From contig NZ_JAPEOQ010000001.1 of assembly GCF_026341035.1 (NCBI RefSeq), positions 496,001 through 560,000 on the forward strand: a stretch of 64,000 bases of DNA, given 5' to 3'. Positions 60,984 to 64,000 of the stretch are shown here, piece after piece; position 1 is the stretch's first letter; the number at the start of each line of letters is the position of its first letter. The notes under the pieces are model-generated. The model had not been told where the DNA came from. It saw nothing but the letters and a program-made list of their open reading frames with translations, and searched no databases. The translations under genes were made by a program, and so were the position numbers. Source of the DNA: Streptomyces sp. NBC_01016 (GTDB taxonomy: Bacteria > Actinomycetota > Actinomycetes > Streptomycetales > Streptomycetaceae).

Positions 60984-61721
60984 ATGGGCAGGAGCCGCAG
61001 AACACTTCCGGAGGAGCTTCTGCTGCTCGCTCTGGACCCGGCCACGGGTACCACAGCGCAGCCGCAGTCGCTCGACCTAGGTCTGGCCGGAGCACAGCTA
61101 GTAGAGCTGGCGCTGGCCGGACGGATAGCCCCAGACGGGGATCGTATCGCCGTGGTGGCACCACGGCCGACCGGAGATCCGACTCTGGACTGCGCGTTGG
61201 AGTTGCTGCGAAGGCGTGGCGCTCCCGTACGGGCCGTCCACTGGATAGGCGGGCCACGACTTGGCCTGCGACAGACCTACCTCTCGCACCTGGAGCGGTG
61301 CGGCATGGTGCATGCCGTGGCCGGACAGATGTGCGGGGTACTGCCGACGACTCGCTACCAAGCGACGGAGTCGGCGGTCAGCCGGGAGATCAGAGCCCGG
61401 CTGGACAGCGCGATCCGCACCGGGGTCCCACCGGACCCACGGACCGCGGCGCTCGCCGCACTGGCCCATGCGGTCGGACTCGGCAAGCACCTGTATCCGG
61501 GCAACGAGGGCAGGTCCTCACGCTCCCGGCTGCGGGACCTGATCAGGCACGACCCGATGGGCGGCCTCGTGGCGCACGCCGTGATGGACGTCCAGAACGG
61601 TGTGGCGGTACAGCCACGCCGCTCACCGGCCCCCTCGGCCGGTCGGGGCGCACCGGAGCCCGCTCGCGGCGTTCCGATGCAGCCACGCCGCGGTTCCATG
61701 GCTCGGGCCGTGGCCCACTAG
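60984..61721 (+). CDS. GPP34 (Golgi phosphoprotein 3-like) family protein
   Basis: A 245-aa actinobacterial GPP34 protein: LPEELLLLALDPATGTTAQP, LAGAQLVELALAGRIAPDGD, and a C-terminal helical bundle (AALAALAHAVGLGKHLYPGN, VAHAVMDVQNGVAVQP). In eukaryotes this fold binds phosphatidylinositol 4-phosphate; the bacterial role is unknown. The C-terminal ~35 residues are basic and Pro-rich, probably disordered. GGAGG lies before ATG 60984. Divergent from dacA. Confidence 0.88.
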   Translation: MGRSRRTLPEELLLLALDPATGTTAQPQSLDLGLAGAQLVELALAGRIAPDGDRIAVVAPRPTGDPTLDCALELLRRRGAPVRAVHWIGGPRLGLRQTYLSHLERCGMVHAVAGQMCGVLPTTRYQATESAVSREIRARLDSAIRTGVPPDPRTAALAALAHAVGLGKHLYPGNEGRSSRSRLRDLIRHDPMGGLVAHAVMDVQNGVAVQPRRSPAPSAGRGAPEPARGVPMQPRRGSMARAVAH

Positions 61722-62041
61722 GCGAACCGCAGCACCAGCACCACCCGCAGCACCACAAGCACCACCCGTAGCACCACAGCGCCGCACCGTAGTCCCCAAG
61801 AACCGGTCCGGGAGCCGCTGTACCGCGCGGGGTGATGCGCCGGGCGTGAGGACGACGCCCCGGCACGTCACCCCGCGCGGTCGCGTTTGTGCTGCGTAGG
61901 AGGCACGTGCAACCCGCATGTGCGTCCCGTGCACATCCGCCGTTTCCCAGCGCAGAGCCGCCCCGGGGTGGCAATCTGCTGAGCAATAGACACGCAACGT
62001 ATGCAGAACAAAGAAATGCACGTAGCCGGAGGTGCACGTCC
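61722..62041. other. 320-bp gap with CAGCACCAC repeats and a terminator
   Basis: Imperfect short repeats (GCAGCACCAC, GTAGCACCAC and variants) run from about 61733 to 61785. A strong terminator follows at 61822-61881. GGAGGTGC before GTG 62042 is the next gene's ribosome binding site. Confidence 0.6.
61822..61881 (+). terminator. 60-nt terminator hairpin after GPP34 gene
   Basis: Perfect 14-bp outer arms ACCGCGCGGGGTGA / TCACCCCGCGCGGT and inner pairing GCCGGGCGT / ACGCCCCGGC. Confidence 0.85.
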
Positions 62042-62899
62042 GTGGCGTCCAACGTCAATCCCACCGTCAGGCGACGCCGGTTGGGCCAGGAGCTGCGCCG
62101 GCTCCGCGAACTCAAGGGCATGACCGCCGAAGAGGTCGCCGAGCGCCTGCTGGTGTCGCAGTCGAAGATCAGCCGCCTGGAGAACGGGCGGCGCAGCATC
62201 AGCCAGCGCGACGTACGCGATCTGTGCGGCGTGTACGAGGTCGAGGACCACCGGGTCATCGACTCGCTGATGCAAATGGCCAAGGATTCGCGCCAGCAAG
62301 GCTGGTGGCACTCCTTCGGCGACATTCCCTACAGCGTCTACATCGGCCTGGAGACCGACGCCGCTTCCTTGCGCGTGTACGAGTCGCAGTGCATCCCCGG
62401 TCTGCTGCAGACCCGCGGCTACGCGGAGGCGCTGATCCAGGGCGCGATGCCCGAGGCCTCGCTCACGGACGTCGAGAAGCGCGTCCAGGTCCGTATCCGC
62501 CGCCAGGAGCGGATCGACGACGAGGCCAACTCGCTGCGCCTGTGGGTGGTCCTGGACGAGGCGGCGCTGCGCCGCGCCGTCGGCGGGTCCGTGGTGATGC
62601 GCGAGCAGCTGGAGCACCTCGCGGAGGTGTCCGGGCTCCCCCATGTCACCGTGCAGGTGCTGCCCTTCGAGATGGGCGCGCATCCGGGGATCACGGGGCA
62701 GTACGCGATTCTCGAGTTCCCCGACGCGGCGGACTCCAGCGTCGTCTACATCGAGGGCGTCACCAGCGACCTCTACCTGGAGAAGACGCAGGACGTGCAG
62801 AAGTACAGCGTCATGTACGAGCATCTGCGCGCCCAGGCGCTGAACGTGGAGCAGTCCCGGCAGTTCATCCTGGAAGCCGCGAAGCGCCACACGCGCTGA
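62042..62899 (+). CDS. XRE-family regulator with DUF5753 domain
   Basis: A 285-aa regulator. The N-terminal helix-turn-helix at about residues 15-70 includes LGQELRRLRELKGMTAEEVA and SQSKISRLENGRRSISQRDV. The DUF5753 sensor domain spans about 100-280 (CIPGLLQTRGYAEALIQGAM; VTVQVLPFEMGAHPGITGQY). Such regulators typically pair with small DUF397 partners in Streptomyces development, as here. The start is GTG 62042 with GGAGG upstream. Confidence 0.92.
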   Translation: MASNVNPTVRRRRLGQELRRLRELKGMTAEEVAERLLVSQSKISRLENGRRSISQRDVRDLCGVYEVEDHRVIDSLMQMAKDSRQQGWWHSFGDIPYSVYIGLETDAASLRVYESQCIPGLLQTRGYAEALIQGAMPEASLTDVEKRVQVRIRRQERIDDEANSLRLWVVLDEAALRRAVGGSVVMREQLEHLAEVSGLPHVTVQVLPFEMGAHPGITGQYAILEFPDAADSSVVYIEGVTSDLYLEKTQDVQKYSVMYEHLRAQALNVEQSRQFILEAAKRHTR

Positions 62900-62979
62900 A
62901 GTCCGACACACTCACTGAAGGTCGAAGAAGTCCAACTCGCGTAACGGACCGCAGAGTTCAGGCCTCCGATCCGGGCCCG

Positions 62980-63020
62980 GCCCGTGGGAAAGCGCCGCAC
63001 GGTACACCTTTCCCACGGGC
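62980..63020 (+). terminator. Hairpin terminator after XRE gene
   Basis: Perfect 13-bp arms GCCCGTGGGAAAG / CTTTCCCACGGGC, 80 bp past the stop. No gene is seen in the rest of 62900-63187. Confidence 0.75.
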
Positions 63021-63187
63021 TCATGGAAGACCCACCTGGAATATGCCATCCGGTCGAGTGAATGGCCCCACCGCCGCCCCCGGTCGGCGAGTAGCGTCGA
63101 TCACGCCACCAACCGACATGGTGTTGGCGCAAAGCCGCAGCAAGTCCGCGGCTCAGCAAGGGATCAATGGCCAGACCGGAGCAGATC

Positions 63188-63388
63188 ATGGCAATCACCA
63201 AGGGCGCACAGCCCACCTGGATCAAGTCCTCGTACTCCGCAGGGAACGGCGCGTGCGTGGAGATCAAGTCTCCCGCCGCCCACGCGGTGGACGTACGCGA
63301 CTCCAAGGACCCGCAGGGCCCGAACCTGGCATTCGCGCCGGCTTCATGGAGCGCCTTCGTCACGGAGATGAGCCGGGTCGCCAGCTGA
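63188..63388 (+). CDS. DUF397 partner protein
   Basis: A 66-aa DUF397 protein with the family core WIKSSYSAGNGACVEI, VDVRDSKDPQGPNLAF and SWSAFVTEM. DUF397 proteins act with XRE/DUF5753 regulators, probably through direct contact. ATG 63188 follows CCGGAGC. It lies 288 bp after its XRE partner, with a terminator between, so the two may be transcribed separately. Confidence 0.93.
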   Translation: MAITKGAQPTWIKSSYSAGNGACVEIKSPAAHAVDVRDSKDPQGPNLAFAPASWSAFVTEMSRVAS

Positions 63389-63705
63389 CCCCCCAGCCAA
63401 CTCCGTGAGACAACCGAACACGCAAGAAAGCACTACGCAAGACCGCAACATGCAAAACAGCACCACGCAACATCGCACCACTGACAGAGCCCTCTCGACT
63501 GGTCCGCCGTCCTGGCCGAGGGGGCTCGGCGCTGTCCGGGGCCTGCTCACCAAGAGCGTCCACCAGTAGGTCGTGAATGCGTCGAAGTCGGCGTCGATTC
63601 GCAAAGGGTTCCTGCGTCTGCCGCCCGAGCTCCAGGACACATACCCGCTGGGGTGCCACAACCCGCAGATGACGGACGCGGTGGTCTTCGACCGGCTGGC
63701 CCTAC
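63389..63705. other. Gap with ACGCAAGA-type repeats and a terminator
   Basis: Loosely repeated ACGCAA units run from about 63418 to 63470. A terminator hairpin lies at 63487-63527. No convincing gene; the open frames here are short. Confidence 0.4.
63487..63527. terminator. Hairpin terminator
   Basis: GAGCCCTCTCG and CGAGGGGGCTC pair with one G-T wobble. It lies between convergent genes. Confidence 0.6.
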
Positions 63706-64000
63706 CTAGCGGGCCAACTTCCGCAGCAGGCGGAGCGACTCGTCGACGGGCAGCGCGACATCTTCCACCAGTGCCTTCATCGCAGCCCTGTACGCATCGA
63801 CCTCCTCGGGATCATGCGTCATGACACTGGAAGCGAGCAGTTCGTTGTAGACGGTGGCGCCACCGCCGTCGTACACGAGGATGGTGAAGTCCCCGTTGGC
63901 TCCCGCGTGTACAGACTTTCGGAGCGGCACGATCTGAAGCACCACGTTGCCCCTACCGCTCAGCTCCTTCAGCCGTCGCAGCTGGTCCCGCATGATCTCC
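63706..64000 (-). CDS. XRE/DUF5753 regulator, C-terminal fragment at window edge
   Basis: The last ~98 codons of a second DUF5753-type regulator; the 5' end is outside the window. Visible: NVVLQIVPLRKSVHAGANGD, YNELLASSVMTHDPEEVDAY, ending LLRKLAR. Same family as the gene at 62042 and convergent with the DUF397 gene. Confidence 0.85.
   Translation of the reverse strand, partial: EIMRDQLRRLKELSGRGNVVLQIVPLRKSVHAGANGDFTILVYDGGGATVYNELLASSVMTHDPEEVDAYRAAMKALVEDVALPVDESLRLLRKLAR

Overview
The window is high-GC actinobacterial DNA and almost certainly from a Streptomyces chromosome. Codon third positions are strongly GC-biased, GTG/TTG starts and purine-rich ribosome binding sites are common, and many gene families are typical of the genus: HrdD, fruRKA, GPP34, DUF397/XRE pairs, DUF6227, P1 peptidase.

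Layout. (1) 1-6.1 kb: pflB-pflA, an oxygen-sensitive pyruvate formate-lyase system unusual for an aerobic mycelial organism, with a perfect Rex operator upstream, then LtrA-like and P1-peptidase genes. (2) 6.2-15.1 kb: an L,D-transpeptidase lipoprotein, a DUF6227 gene, a solitary serine recombinase, a HAD hydrolase and the fructose operon fruR-(39-codon ORF)-fruK-fruA. (3) 15.2-34.8 kb: SDR/TetR, a solute-binding protein, a WYL regulator, hrdD with a sigma-R-type promoter, GNAT, LigB/MarR, a DHA2 efflux pump with its TetR, an M6 protease, an acyl-CoA synthetase, an amino-acid permease, a PLP decarboxylase with a PucR regulator, and an MscS-like protein. (4) 34.95-42.04 kb: a tRNA-Arg(CCU) gene that forms the left end of a 7.0-kb genomic island. 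The island is bounded by a perfect 36-bp direct repeat, carries seven mostly unknown genes and several unusual repeats, and has no recognisable integrase. (5) 42.1-46.9 kb: a further accessory stretch. It holds an XRE regulator facing a coupled small-ORF / GRDP-like / methyltransferase set, and a run of six overlapping genes for tiny membrane proteins. (6) 47.1-55.5 kb: HAD and acetyltransferase genes, then a D-galactonate catabolic locus (MHS-type transporter; KDG-type kinase, IclR regulator, aldolase DgoA, dehydratase DgoD). (7) 55.6-64 kb: a large membrane protein, a D,D-carboxypeptidase with an enormous low-complexity cytoplasmic extension, GPP34, and XRE/DUF397 regulators.

A GC-rich dispersed repeat recurs at least eight times. 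Its common reading frame supplies the last residues (SPAGD or SPSGD) of four unrelated proteins, and one copy lies in frame inside the PucR-type regulator. The best candidates for undescribed biology are the six-gene membrane-protein operon, the XRE/66-aa/GRDP-like/methyltransferase set, the integrase-less tRNA island with its long stem-loop and threefold bipartite motif, and the Rex-associated pfl locus. All assignments come from reading the sequence; no database search was run.
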